Positions 48,127 through 57,016 are shown, numbered from the stretch's first letter. The stretch: DNA of 64,000 nucleotides from Sphingobacterium sp. lm-10 (GCF_023554555.1 NZ_JAMJWC010000001.1:620001-684000); one strand, 5' to 3'. A program made the numbers and translations. The notes: generated by a model not told the origin, from the letters alone.

Positions 48127-49032
48127 GTGCTCAAAATTGCTTTTCACCCAGCCTATGTGCATCCTGTACCAGACAATCATCGGTTTCCAATGGCAAAGTA
48201 CGAGCTGATTCCAGAGCAATTGATGCATGAGGGTTTGGCAGGGCACGAGAATTTTTTTGAGCCGGTGATGGCTGATCGGGAAACGCTTTGTTTGGCACAT
48301 GATCCTCATTATGTGGATCAGCTTCTCGATCTCACGTTGGACCCTAAGATGGTGCGTCGCATTGGCTTAGCCTTATCCGAATCCTTAATTATCCGCGAAC
48401 GACTATTAGTAGATGGTACTATAAAAGCCTGTCATTACGCACAACAGTACGGCGTGGCATTCAACGGGGCTGGTGGTACACATCACGCGGGGCGTGATTA
48501 TGGAGAAGGATTTTGCCTGCTCAATGACCAGGCAGTGGCTGCAGCTTATCTTCTTAGTAATCAAAAGGCTAAGCGGATCTTGATGGTAGATCTGGATGTG
48601 CACCAAGGAAATGGTACAGCACATATTTTTCGAGATCATCCCGATATTTTTACTTTCTCGATGCACGGAGAGAAGAATTATCCTTTTGTTAAGGAGCAAT
48701 CGCATAAAGACCTCGGATTGGAAGACGGGATCGGGGATGGCGACTACTTAACTGAGTTAGAAAAGCATCTGGTTCCGGTTTTCGAGCAGGTAAAGCCTGA
48801 TTTTGTCTTTTATCAAGCAGGTGTAGATGTGCTAGCCACCGATAAACTCGGGAAGCTGGGACTCAGCCTAGATGGTTGTCGAAGGCGAGATGAGATCGTG
48901 TTTCAATTGTGCCGCGCCTATCAGGCTCCTGTGCAGGTGAGTATGGGTGGTGGATATTCAACCGTTTTGCGCCATATCGTAGATGCGCATGTCAGTACAT
49001 ATCGTACTGCAATCCAGCTGTATGCATTATAA
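48127..49032 (+). CDS. Histone deacetylase-like (AcuC-type) amidohydrolase
   Basis: Zinc-dependent deacetylase of the HDAC/AcuC superfamily, substrate unknown (acetylated protein, polyamine or small molecule). The catalytic dihistidine is H119-H120 in GGTHHAGRDYGEGFC. The zinc site is formed by D157 and H159 in VDLDVHQGNG and probably D239 in VDVLATDKLG. The C-terminal SMGGGYS is typical. Length (301 aa) matches the short bacterial class. It begins with GTG at 48127, 10 bases after pyrD, so it is likely co-transcribed. Confidence 0.92.
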   Translation: MLKIAFHPAYVHPVPDNHRFPMAKYELIPEQLMHEGLAGHENFFEPVMADRETLCLAHDPHYVDQLLDLTLDPKMVRRIGLALSESLIIRERLLVDGTIKACHYAQQYGVAFNGAGGTHHAGRDYGEGFCLLNDQAVAAAYLLSNQKAKRILMVDLDVHQGNGTAHIFRDHPDIFTFSMHGEKNYPFVKEQSHKDLGLEDGIGDGDYLTELEKHLVPVFEQVKPDFVFYQAGVDVLATDKLGKLGLSLDGCRRRDEIVFQLCRAYQAPVQVSMGGGYSTVLRHIVDAHVSTYRTAIQLYAL

Positions 49033-49054
49033 TAATTTTTAAATTTCAACAAAT

Positions 49055-50110
49055 ATGTTTTTCCATCAGGACGCTACGTTCGAACAATTATCTATACACC
49101 GTGTGGGCAATAAAGCTCGGGACGAATATTTTGTGTTATCAGAGAAACCCATCGATCTTAGTCAGGACGAGGTGTTGCCGGATTTGCTGATGCAATATTT
49201 TATGAAGCCTTTCGCCAAGGCGAAGGAGGTGTATCGGTTCTTTCATTCCAATGAGGATCTGCAGCTTAATGAAGTGTATCACTTTGCACACGCCTTTTTC
49301 GAAGGAAAAATGCCCTTTCATGAATTCTCCGAACAGGTGACGAAGCACCTGTATGAGGTGTCGGCACATCCGAATATCAAATCAGGAGAATTATACGTGG
49401 TGGCGTTAGAAAATGTGCAGATGGAAGGGGAGGAAGGTCAAGCCGTCGGTATTTTTAAGTCGGAAAATAAAGAAGCTTACCTGAAGGTATATCCTGAACA
49501 GGGTGGATTTGGATTGGATTATGAGCAGGAAGCCATCAATATCAATAAGTTGGATAAGGGCGTGGTGATTGTGAAAGCAGACGCAGAAGAAGGCTATAAG
49601 GTATTGGTCACAGATCAAACCAATGGATCGGACGCGGTCTATTGGAAAGATGATTTTCTGCAATTGCGCGTGCGTGATGACAATTTCCAACAGACGGGTA
49701 ACTTTCTTAAGGTGTACAAAAACTTCGTAAACGAGAAGATTGATGAGGTGTTTGAAATGGATAAGGCTGAAAAGATTGATTTGCTCAACAGATCGATGAA
49801 TTATTTTAAAGCACACGATACGTTCGAGGAAGAGGAGTTTTCGGGAGAGGTGCTGGGCAACTCGGAGGCGATCTCCTTATTCAAGGACTATCGGCAACAG
49901 GTAGGTGAGGAATTGGACATGCCTTTCCAGGCTAATTTTGATATCGCTGCCGGAGCAGTTAAAAAAATGGCTTCCGACTATAAATCTGTATTGAAATTGG
50001 ATAAAAATTTCCATATTTACATTCACGGTAAACGCGACTACATCGAAAGAGGGTACGACGATGACCGGAGTATGAATTACTATAAACTGTATTTCGACAA
50101 TGAGCAATAG
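49055..50110 (+). CDS. Nucleoid-associated protein of the NdpA/YejK family
   Basis: Cytosolic protein of the NA37/NdpA (YejK) family, found on the nucleoid in E. coli; its exact role is open. The 351-residue product has the family layout: an N-terminal segment with IHRVGNKARDEYFVLS (about 14-29), a helical region with LLMQYFMKPF (about 44-53), ELYVVALENV (about 111-120), and the C-terminal FKDYRQQVGEE and FDIAAGAVKKM helices. The end is strongly charged. No DNA-binding motif can be pointed to in sequence alone. Confidence 0.8.
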   Translation: MFFHQDATFEQLSIHRVGNKARDEYFVLSEKPIDLSQDEVLPDLLMQYFMKPFAKAKEVYRFFHSNEDLQLNEVYHFAHAFFEGKMPFHEFSEQVTKHLYEVSAHPNIKSGELYVVALENVQMEGEEGQAVGIFKSENKEAYLKVYPEQGGFGLDYEQEAININKLDKGVVIVKADAEEGYKVLVTDQTNGSDAVYWKDDFLQLRVRDDNFQQTGNFLKVYKNFVNEKIDEVFEMDKAEKIDLLNRSMNYFKAHDTFEEEEFSGEVLGNSEAISLFKDYRQQVGEELDMPFQANFDIAAGAVKKMASDYKSVLKLDKNFHIYIHGKRDYIERGYDDDRSMNYYKLYFDNEQ

Positions 50111-50113
50111 CTT

Positions 50114-51190
50114 ATGCGGCTAGCAAGATTAAAACACAGACCCTACTATTGGATCCTCGGGATTTGCTTTGCGTTGAGCATAGTCGGTTTTATCTTTGTG
50201 CAAGATCCCGCGCGTGTGGAATGGTATTATGCTCGTCACTTTTATCCGGTTTATACCTATCTACCTACTATCTTGTTTAGTTGGCTTCCTTTTAGTCTGG
50301 GAGATCTATTTTATGTTTTTGCTTCTGTAAGTTTAATCTTTTTATTAGGTAAAGGCATTACCTGCTTGTTGAGGCGGCATTGGAATCGCGCTATACTTAT
50401 AGGTCTTAAACTTGTTACTGCCTTATTTTTGCTGCATCACCTTTTTTATCTCAGCTGGGGACTGCATTACTATCGGGAACCTTTAGCTAAGAAGTATAAT
50501 TTGAATGTCGAGAATATCCGAATGGAGGATTATAAATTGGTATTGGATAGCATCATTGGCAGGGCTAATAACTTGCGACAACAGATCGATTTGTCAGCAA
50601 TGCGTACGTCGCGAAATGTAGAGCAGTTAGAGCGTATCATGGCTACCGATAGCACGTTCGATGCCATGCTGAGCAAAAAGCATATCCGTGCGAAACGACC
50701 TATATCCAGTACTTTGGTTTCTTATTTTACGGTAAATGGTTACTTTAATCCGTTCACGCACGAAGTGCAGGTCAATGCGCTGATTCCTTGGTCAAGTTTC
50801 CCGTTTACCGTCGCGCACGAGCTGTCGCACCAAATGGGAATTGGATTTGAAGATGAGTGCAATTTCATTGCGTATCAGGTGCTGGCATCACATCCTAATC
50901 CCTGGTATGCTTACAGTGCGCATTATGCAGCCATCCAATCTTTACTCGGTGCTATACGATATACGCATCCCGAAGTATTTCAAAAATACTTCAATAGATT
51001 GGATCCTCGCATCGTAGAAGATTTGAGAGTAGAACGGGAGTTTTGGTCCCGCTATACGGGTCCGGTAGATTATATTTCTGGAATAATTTATAACCAATAC
51101 CTACAGCACAACAATCAGCCGGAAGGTACCCAGCGCTACGGTATGATGAATAGATTAATCGTTGCCTGGCAGAAAAGTAGGGGATTCTGA
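50114..51190 (+). CDS. DUF3810 membrane protein with HELSH metalloprotease motif
   Basis: Four-base gap after the NdpA-like gene. Three hydrophobic segments in the first 125 residues (about 14-30, 52-77, 93-115) are followed by a long soluble part. That part holds the zinc-peptidase motif HELSHQMG (H235, E236, H239) with an acidic residue shortly after (GFEDECNF), which fits a gluzincin-like site facing the periplasm. DUF3810 proteins occur in Bacteroidota and Firmicutes and are uncharacterised; proteolytic function is inferred only from the motif. Confidence 0.82.
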   Translation: MRLARLKHRPYYWILGICFALSIVGFIFVQDPARVEWYYARHFYPVYTYLPTILFSWLPFSLGDLFYVFASVSLIFLLGKGITCLLRRHWNRAILIGLKLVTALFLLHHLFYLSWGLHYYREPLAKKYNLNVENIRMEDYKLVLDSIIGRANNLRQQIDLSAMRTSRNVEQLERIMATDSTFDAMLSKKHIRAKRPISSTLVSYFTVNGYFNPFTHEVQVNALIPWSSFPFTVAHELSHQMGIGFEDECNFIAYQVLASHPNPWYAYSAHYAAIQSLLGAIRYTHPEVFQKYFNRLDPRIVEDLRVEREFWSRYTGPVDYISGIIYNQYLQHNNQPEGTQRYGMMNRLIVAWQKSRGF

Positions 51191-51310
51191 ATCTAGCGGG
51201 TTACAATCATCAAGATCATAAATGGTATATTTTTCGGATTTGCTTTAGGATGAATGGAATTTCCAGTTACGAGGACTCAGAATAAAGCTTTTATTGAATT
51301 AAACCGTTCT

Positions 51311-51358
51311 AAATGCAACACCTCCAAAAAACAAACTTTTTCTGGAGGTGTTGCATTT
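51311..51358. terminator. Strong hairpin between DUF3810 and the collagen-like gene
   Basis: Perfect 16-bp stem (51311-51326 with 51343-51358) around a 16-base loop whose ends can pair further. It lies in a convergent 195-base spacer, so it can serve both strands. Confidence 0.7.
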
Positions 51359-51385
51359 TAAAAAATTCACCTTTGAAGAATGCAA

Positions 51386-52471
51386 TTACTTTGAAATGTT
51401 CAACACTTTATCACCGGCCGGCATTCTCAAAAATCTCTCCACGTCAGGATGCTGTTTTGCCAATATCTCGTATTCTTTTTCGAGCATGTATTTCACCATT
51501 ATTCCTACAGTAATATCACGTTCTAAAAAGTTGAAATCTGGTTCCATTGGTCCTGATATCTCTGGGGCATCATCGGGGAATATAGGCTGATATGTATACC
51601 CCTGTAATCTGAAGTAAATCGCGTCATTCGTATTTCCAGCTCCGATGCCTAGACCGCTTGGTCCGTACTGAAACCCGACGTTTCCAATTCCGGCTCTAGT
51701 GGATAATCTAATATATTTTCCATACGTCAATTGATCGTAATTATTTAGTTCTATCCAGCACGGTGCACAGTTTTCCGAATCGATCTTATGTGGATCGTAA
51801 ATTTGAGAAGGCAAATCTCTAAGCAATCCAAAAACTCCACCGTAGCTTACATAAACACCAAGTATCGTAGAACTATTGAGATAAGGCATGTTGTAAGATT
51901 CTGACTCCAGATGTACATCAGGATGGGTCTCTCGATAAGTTTGACCAATAGGATACTTATTAAACTTTACCTGAACCTTATACGATTTTACGCCATAGTA
52001 CTCATCGTTTCTTAAGCTAATACCATTGCCCCATCCATCAGCAGATTTTGGACCAAATAGGACTAGTGTTTCTGTGTTTATGTAGAAGTCTCCGTTCTTG
52101 CCTAAATTATCCTGTGGAACTCCAAATCCATTCAACACCGTCGCTCCATCTTTTCCATTGATGCCATCTTTCCCGTTTGTACCATCTTTCCCATCCGTAG
52201 CCTTAAGTTTAAAACCTATGCCCCATCCACTTTCTGCTTTCGGTCCAAATAGCAATCCACTATTCATATTAATATAAAAGTCACCAATAGCACCTGTTGC
52301 ATTTGTCGGATCTGCACTACCGCTATAAATTTTTGTTCCATCGGCACCATCAACTCCACTTGTTCCGTCGATGCCATCTTCGCCAGGGCTACCGTCTTTG
52401 GCGCATGACTGGACGTTTAAAACCACCATCATGCAAGCTAGTATATATACTAGCACTCTTAATTTTTCCAT
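51386..52471 (-). CDS. Collagen-like lipoprotein with duplicated GDFYIN module
   Basis: Exported lipoprotein of unknown function. Signal peptide with lipobox VQSC (Cys23), then Gly-X-Y repeats (27-46), module 1 (46-90), more Gly-X-Y repeats (94-111) and module 2 (109-154). The two modules share the pattern GDFYIN...L.FGPK...GWG.G, so they are internal duplicates. The remaining 200 residues (160-361) contain one Cys pair (ENCAPCW), are rich in Tyr/Gly and have no family I can name; the C-terminal part looks helical. Such proteins sit on the cell surface and may bind other cells or matrix. A TATATTTG box (52508-52501) lies 30 bases before the ATG. Confidence 0.7.
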   Translation of the reverse strand: MEKLRVLVYILACMMVVLNVQSCAKDGSPGEDGIDGTSGVDGADGTKIYSGSADPTNATGAIGDFYINMNSGLLFGPKAESGWGIGFKLKATDGKDGTNGKDGINGKDGATVLNGFGVPQDNLGKNGDFYINTETLVLFGPKSADGWGNGISLRNDEYYGVKSYKVQVKFNKYPIGQTYRETHPDVHLESESYNMPYLNSSTILGVYVSYGGVFGLLRDLPSQIYDPHKIDSENCAPCWIELNNYDQLTYGKYIRLSTRAGIGNVGFQYGPSGLGIGAGNTNDAIYFRLQGYTYQPIFPDDAPEISGPMEPDFNFLERDITVGIMVKYMLEKEYEILAKQHPDVERFLRMPAGDKVLNISK

Positions 52472-52500
52472 ACGCTATTTTGCTGTTAACAATTTTTTCC

Positions 52501-52508
52501 CAAATATA
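52501..52508 (-). promoter_or_regulatory. -7 element of the collagen-like gene
   Basis: TATATTTG on the minus strand fits TAnnTTTG and ends 29 bases before the ATG; no -33 box is seen. Confidence 0.35.
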
Positions 52509-52646
52509 GGGATATTGAAGCATATAGTGGGTTGGTTTTTAACTCAATGGCAGGCATATTCCTTCAGGATAGAAATTTTAGGCGTAACCTAATTGATGGC
52601 TGGATAATGGTGTGCCGTTTGGTAAAGCCTTCGACCTAAAATGTAA

Positions 52647-53669
52647 TTAATAACCTAAATACAATCCGCTTGCTTTCTTGTTAATCTTGTTAAGGAAAAT
52701 TCCTAATCCGTAACCAAATATAACGGTTATAACGGTCAATAATATAGAAGATATCGCATCCTGAGGAATGTGTTCACCGGTAATACGATGAAACGAAAAC
52801 CTTAATAGAAATAGGATTAGCATGTGTGAGAAGTATATCCCGAATGACATTTCTCCGAGTTTCACTAAAAAATTATTAAAACCGAAAGTATGTCTAATCG
52901 AAAATAACCATAGGATTATACTAATTGAGTATAAAAAAGAAGATATTTTAACAGCACTAACAGCACTGACAACATCGCCATATTTGGCAATTATGTACAT
53001 AGACGCAATTACTGATAATCCCAAAGTGAAAATACTTATTACTGGGAGGTACTTTTTTAGTTGAGAGATCTTGTGACTAGATAAATAAACGCCTAATACT
53101 GGAAAACAAAGCCACGTAGTAAAGGCTCCACCATACATGTAGAGCGGCAAATAAATCTTGTGTACATATCTTAGATATTGTATAAACAAGCAGGAGAGGA
53201 AGCTGATAAGAACTGACAGGACGAGCCCTCTAAAATTACTTCCCAATATCCTCAACAATGGCTGAAGCACATAGTATTGACAAATAAGCAAAATGAAGTA
53301 AAACGGAACAGCCGCTTGAAATCTAGTGAATGATTTAACTATTGCGCCAATGGGTTGACCGGTGTACAACGAATGAGCGCTGTAAATTACGCTCCATATG
53401 AGGAAAGGCAAAAGGACTCTTGGCAGTCTCTTCCACAAGAAACTAAAATACTCATTAGTGTTGCCAATGCTTTTGTTAGCCATGAAATAGCCTGAAAGTA
53501 CCAAAAATAGGGGAACAGCGAAATTTACAGTCTGTCGCGAAAGAACATTCGAAACGGTTTGGAAAGTGATTTCGGTACTCGCTCCTGAGAAGCTATAGGC
53601 GTGAATATAAATTACAAAAATAATTGCTATACCCCTCAGTATATCGAAACTGTAATCTCGCTTTACCAT
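52647..53669 (-). CDS. Acyltransferase-3 family membrane protein
   Basis: Integral-membrane O-acyltransferase of the Acyl_transf_3 (OafA/NodX-like) family, likely modifying a surface glycan or exported molecule. RDYSFDILRGIAIIFVIYIHA (split around residues 4-24) is the family start with the conserved Arg-Gly and catalytic His. About ten hydrophobic segments follow, ending with SFGIYFSHMLILF (about 275-287). The gene is clearly richer in A/T and AT-ending codons than the core genes on either side. It belongs to the accessory stretch 51.2-58.2 kb, and no partner glycosyltransferase is present. Confidence 0.87.
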   Translation of the reverse strand: MVKRDYSFDILRGIAIIFVIYIHAYSFSGASTEITFQTVSNVLSRQTVNFAVPLFLVLSGYFMANKSIGNTNEYFSFLWKRLPRVLLPFLIWSVIYSAHSLYTGQPIGAIVKSFTRFQAAVPFYFILLICQYYVLQPLLRILGSNFRGLVLSVLISFLSCLFIQYLRYVHKIYLPLYMYGGAFTTWLCFPVLGVYLSSHKISQLKKYLPVISIFTLGLSVIASMYIIAKYGDVVSAVSAVKISSFLYSISIILWLFSIRHTFGFNNFLVKLGEMSFGIYFSHMLILFLLRFSFHRITGEHIPQDAISSILLTVITVIFGYGLGIFLNKINKKASGLYLGY

Positions 53670-54083
53670 TCTTTAGTTAGTTTTCCTGCGAATATATGGA
53701 TAAAATACATGTATTGATATTAAAAAATTACAAGTACGTATCCCTGTAAAAGAGAAAGCAGCTGCTTGCAATTGCAGATGATTTAAATATTGATCAAGGT
53801 GATTTGACTGCAAAGGTTTGGATTTTAAAGGCGCCTTTCTAGGAACGACTTTCATTGGTGATCTTTAGTTCGCTGTTTTAGGAGTATAGAACTCTATACA
53901 TTTCTGTGTATAGTAGAAGAAATGCCGATTTTCTGTAGTAAAATATTGATCAAAAGGGGGGATAAAGCGTTTTTTTATCCACTTAGATCCATTCGGTATT
54001 TCAAAGCTTGACACTTTGGGAAATAATTTGTAAGCCTTAATAGAGTTACTTGTAAAGTAACTCTATTAAGGCTTACAGTAGTA
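53670..54083. other. Gene-free spacer with decayed coding remnant and long hairpin
   Basis: No intact gene in about 410 bases. On the plus strand 53750-53842 reads KRKQLLAIADDLNIDQGDLT followed by AKVWILKAPF and a stop, preceded in frame by a stop: a decayed gene end that resembles the one at 55374-55541. A perfect hairpin lies at 54031-54075. Confidence 0.5.
54031..54075 (-). terminator. 21-bp perfect hairpin after the nuclease gene
   Basis: 54031-54051 pairs perfectly with 54055-54075 around a 3-base loop, 8 bases past the nuclease stop. No U-tract follows on the minus strand, so it could also stabilise the mRNA end. Confidence 0.6.
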
Positions 54084-55007
54084 TTATGCTGCGTTATTTA
54101 ACCTGTTTTTTAGCTCAGTTTGAGATCGCGGTGAAAGCCTGGAAAAGAAGTTATGGCCAGTTGCATTTTCTATGGATCTAACTGTAACTCTATAATTACG
54201 CCAGTTTGAATCCAGCACATTGACATTTGGCGTATTGATGGCGATTACTTCCACATCACCTCTTTCAATCCTCGCAAGATCGTTGCCGCCTTCTGGTAGA
54301 ATAACAGCGATCTTGTACACGTTCGATGGTACTGCTATGCGTCCCTGATCTATGGTGTGCGCGGTGCCATTACTTCCCGTGCCACCGGTTCCATAAGATC
54401 CCATAATGATGTACACCTCATTGCCCTGATTTACTCTTGTTCTTAGATACGACTCGAAATTACCCCACACGCCTTGATTATTGCGTGGAGCTTGTGGAAT
54501 CATATTTACCATTAAAAAGGTAGCGGAATTTGCCTCGACAGAGCTCAAGCGATCTGCAGATGGACAATTATGCCCTCTATCAAACCCTGATTGAGTATAG
54601 CTATTGTGTCGCACCATATACCAATTGCTTGGAAGGCCAGAGTATCCCGCAAAGTTATTTTGCCGTCGAGCGTTAGCGGCGATTGATTTCTTATCTAAAT
54701 ACCAGGATACCCAATTAGGCACACCCTTGTCTGAATCGTAGGAAAGAGTGAAGTATTTCATATCAATCAGGTAGTTTTTATTGAACACCATTGCCGTTTG
54801 TGCATTGGACGGATTTCCAAGAAATAGGTTACTATTGTCTCCATTTGGAGGTTGCGCATCATTACCGGCATTTGGTGTGCCTCTTACACTTCTGGCTTCG
54901 GTAATCGCAGATGAATTTGGTAACGTAGGAGCTGCATCTTTACAGGCTTGAAATAATAAAAATACCGCAGTAAATAGGATCAAATTGTAATGTAATTTTT
55001 GTTTCAT
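54084..55007 (-). CDS. DNA/RNA non-specific endonuclease (NUC1 family), lipoprotein
   Basis: Exported, membrane-anchored nuclease of the beta-beta-alpha metal family. Signal peptide with lipobox FQAC (Cys22), then a Pro/Asn-rich linker (25-70), then the nuclease domain. DRGHNCPSADR contains the general-base His (H146 in D143-R-G-H), MVNMIPQ carries the conserved Asn168, and NNQGVWGNFE contains the metal-binding Asn177 and Glu185. All catalytic positions are intact. Possible roles are feeding on DNA, matrix remodelling or attack on other cells; no immunity gene is recognisable next to it. A one-mismatch -7 box, TATCTTTA (55030-55023), lies upstream. Confidence 0.9.
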   Translation of the reverse strand: MKQKLHYNLILFTAVFLLFQACKDAAPTLPNSSAITEARSVRGTPNAGNDAQPPNGDNSNLFLGNPSNAQTAMVFNKNYLIDMKYFTLSYDSDKGVPNWVSWYLDKKSIAANARRQNNFAGYSGLPSNWYMVRHNSYTQSGFDRGHNCPSADRLSSVEANSATFLMVNMIPQAPRNNQGVWGNFESYLRTRVNQGNEVYIIMGSYGTGGTGSNGTAHTIDQGRIAVPSNVYKIAVILPEGGNDLARIERGDVEVIAINTPNVNVLDSNWRNYRVTVRSIENATGHNFFSRLSPRSQTELKNRLNNAA

Positions 55008-55373
55008 AATTATTTTTTTCTTTAAAGATAATATATGATTTATCCCGATTCAATGAATATTACTATTCTTAACAAAAGGATAATATTATGGAAGTGTGGT
55101 CTAGATTATATTTCCCGGATCATCTGTAATCAATACCTACAGCATGTTATTTTCAATGTGTCTATTTTTTTGGTTTGAAGCTGATAGATAAAACGGAGAA
55201 GAGTATAATTTACGATTAAGGCGAATTAATCATTCGCCCTAACTTTTTATGTGTTCTCCGCTCGCATGAGATGTTACGCGTCCACTCAATACCCAGTGTG
55301 TTAGACTCAACTACCAGCATTAACCCATTCTATTATGAGCTACGTCGATTGCATTGACTAAAGATAATATATT

Positions 55374-55541
55374 GTGCGATCCACCTTTCTGCTGAGTTAC
55401 AAGAATCCATCTCAGTATCCAGATTCGGTGGGTTTAGCTAGTTTTTTACAGGGGAATAGTAGAAAACCGTATTTTCTGTTAATTGCTGATGCACTTGAGA
55501 ATATTGGTGACAGGGATTTGATTGCAGACGTGTGGGTGTGA
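55374..55541 (+). pseudogene. C-terminal coding remnant, related to the one at 53750-53842
   Basis: Plus-strand open stretch of 55 codons without ATG. Its end, KPYFLLIADALENIGDRDLI followed by ADVWV and a stop, parallels the remnant at 53750-53842 (QLLAIADDLNIDQGDLTAKV). Both look like the tail of the same lost gene family. I do not know the family. Confidence 0.4.
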
Positions 55542-55568
55542 AAAAAGCCCCTCGCGATGGAGGGACTT
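55541..55568 (-). terminator. Terminator of the MACPF gene
   Basis: 55545-55553 pairs with 55560-55568 (one mismatch in 9 bp), 6-base loop, then six T on the minus strand. It starts 12 bases past the MACPF stop. Confidence 0.8.
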
Positions 55569-55579
55569 AAGTGTTGTTG

Positions 55580-57016
55580 TTAATTATTGTGCGCGTGAAA
55601 TTCTATTCCTTCGTACTGGTAATTATTAATATTTGTTCTTACCGGGGTAAAATAATGGTCAAAATTCCTCACATCTTGATATCTATGTATTGGTATTGTA
55701 GGAGTACCATTGGTATTGTTTGGTGTTGGGTAGGCGTAAAAATCTATATGGCTATACGTGAAGCCGCTCAAATTCTCTCTCCCTGGGTTAATCACGTGGA
55801 TTATGTTATTAAATCTTTGATGATAATACCTATAAACAGGCACTGTACCCGGAGCTTGGTAACTAAAAGCATAAAAACTTATTCCTTCATTAACTGCTTG
55901 TGCCCATTCTGCACCTGGATTGAGAGCTAACCAGTGATTGTGACTTTGATTCCGCGTGGTAGGCGCATAAAGAGAATAAACAGGTACACGTCGATGAATA
56001 TTTTTCACTGTGTTATTCGATAAATAATGATCTACATACCCCTTAACTTGCTGACGCTTTGTTGGGTTCGGAATAAGATCGTATATAGGAATTAAGCCAT
56101 CAGGACCAAAGTCAATCAACTCGGCGTTATCCCACGTTACACTATTTTGCCAGTTATTTGTATTGATTGTAGGGTTTGATATATCCAAATTTATCTCTCC
56201 TCTTAACCCAATAGATGAATTTCCTCCCTCGGTATAGTATACTAATTTCTTTGAGAAGTTTTGATTTGCTTGACTTACGTCAACGCTATTTGCTTCTTCA
56301 ACTGATGCGTTAAATACGAAGCTAGCTGAGGCTTTTATACCTGATCGAGCAGCTTCAGTCCTATTACTATTTCTAGTTTCCGATTGAAAGGTCATGTTAA
56401 ATTTACCGCCTGCATATATGTCTGTCATCACATGCGTGCCATAATTCCGCACTATATACTCCGGGGACTGGCTAACTATGTCTAGCGAAAATTGAGGGCT
56501 CAAAAATTGTTGAAGAGTTTCAGGAGGCGCGTTTAGATTGATTCGTCGCTTTCTAATTAACAAATGATAGTTACCGTATACGTGCTTACCGTCGAATGAA
56601 TATGACCCTTCATTTGATGAACTATAAGAAGCACTAATCGTACCGCCGAAAAGTGGAAATCCGGTTGTCGCAGAAATTTTTTGAGATACCTTCCGCGAAT
56701 ACTGTTCTGCATTTTCTCCATACTCTTCATAATAACGTTGACCGGAAGATGGACCGCTCACATAACGACCTTGTCCACTGGCTGATAATCTGGCTACGTC
56801 TACAACTGAATTCTTGACCGCAGATTGATTAGCATATTCGCCAGTAGCGTCATACCCGTAACCAATGTGATGATATTCTGGGTGCCTTGCACTTCGAGGG
56901 TTGGTGGAGGAACCGCCTGAAGTCTCACTGTCTGTTAGGATAGACTTTTGGCACGCTGCTGCAAATAATAATCCAGCAGAAATAGCTGCCAATTTGGCAA
57001 ACTGTTTCAATTTCAT
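55580..57016 (-). CDS. MACPF-domain lipoprotein with three C-terminal DUF5648-like repeats
   Basis: Predicted pore-forming surface lipoprotein. Signal peptide with lipobox AAAC (Cys22), then a Ser-rich linker. The membrane-attack-complex/perforin domain spans about 50-335 with the signature NYGTHVMTDIYAGGKF (191-206) and a preceding FSLDIVSQSPEYIVR. The region 210-265 is rich in Ser/Asn/Ala and could be a membrane-inserting hairpin. The C-terminus (343-478) has three repeats of about 45 residues starting VPVYSLY, VPVYRYY and IPIHRY and ending in FYAFS, FYAYP and FHAHN. This resembles a beta-trefoil-type carbohydrate-binding domain (DUF5648-like). In Bacteroidales, secreted MACPF proteins (BSAPs) kill related strains; others act on hosts. 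It sits beside the nuclease lipoprotein. Confidence 0.88.
   Translation of the reverse strand: MKLKQFAKLAAISAGLLFAAACQKSILTDSETSGGSSTNPRSARHPEYHHIGYGYDATGEYANQSAVKNSVVDVARLSASGQGRYVSGPSSGQRYYEEYGENAEQYSRKVSQKISATTGFPLFGGTISASYSSSNEGSYSFDGKHVYGNYHLLIRKRRINLNAPPETLQQFLSPQFSLDIVSQSPEYIVRNYGTHVMTDIYAGGKFNMTFQSETRNSNRTEAARSGIKASASFVFNASVEEANSVDVSQANQNFSKKLVYYTEGGNSSIGLRGEINLDISNPTINTNNWQNSVTWDNAELIDFGPDGLIPIYDLIPNPTKRQQVKGYVDHYLSNNTVKNIHRRVPVYSLYAPTTRNQSHNHWLALNPGAEWAQAVNEGISFYAFSYQAPGTVPVYRYYHQRFNNIIHVINPGRENLSGFTYSHIDFYAYPTPNNTNGTPTIPIHRYQDVRNFDHYFTPVRTNINNYQYEGIEFHAHNN

Larger units (their letters stand above)
55008..55579. other. Spacer with decayed coding remnant
   Basis: About 570 bases without an intact gene. 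There is a plus-strand hairpin (55220-55238, GGCGAAT/ATTCGCC) followed by a T-rich stretch, and a plus-strand open segment 55374-55541 ending in LLIADALENIGDRDLIADVW. It has no ATG and an in-frame stop just upstream. The MACPF terminator lies at 55541-55568. AT-rich at the nuclease side. Confidence 0.5.

Noticed and set aside
53673..53855. Minus-strand 60-codon open frame beside the acyltransferase gene
   Set aside because: Composition is irregular, no ribosome site or homology is seen, and the opposite strand carries the clearer decayed coding signal.
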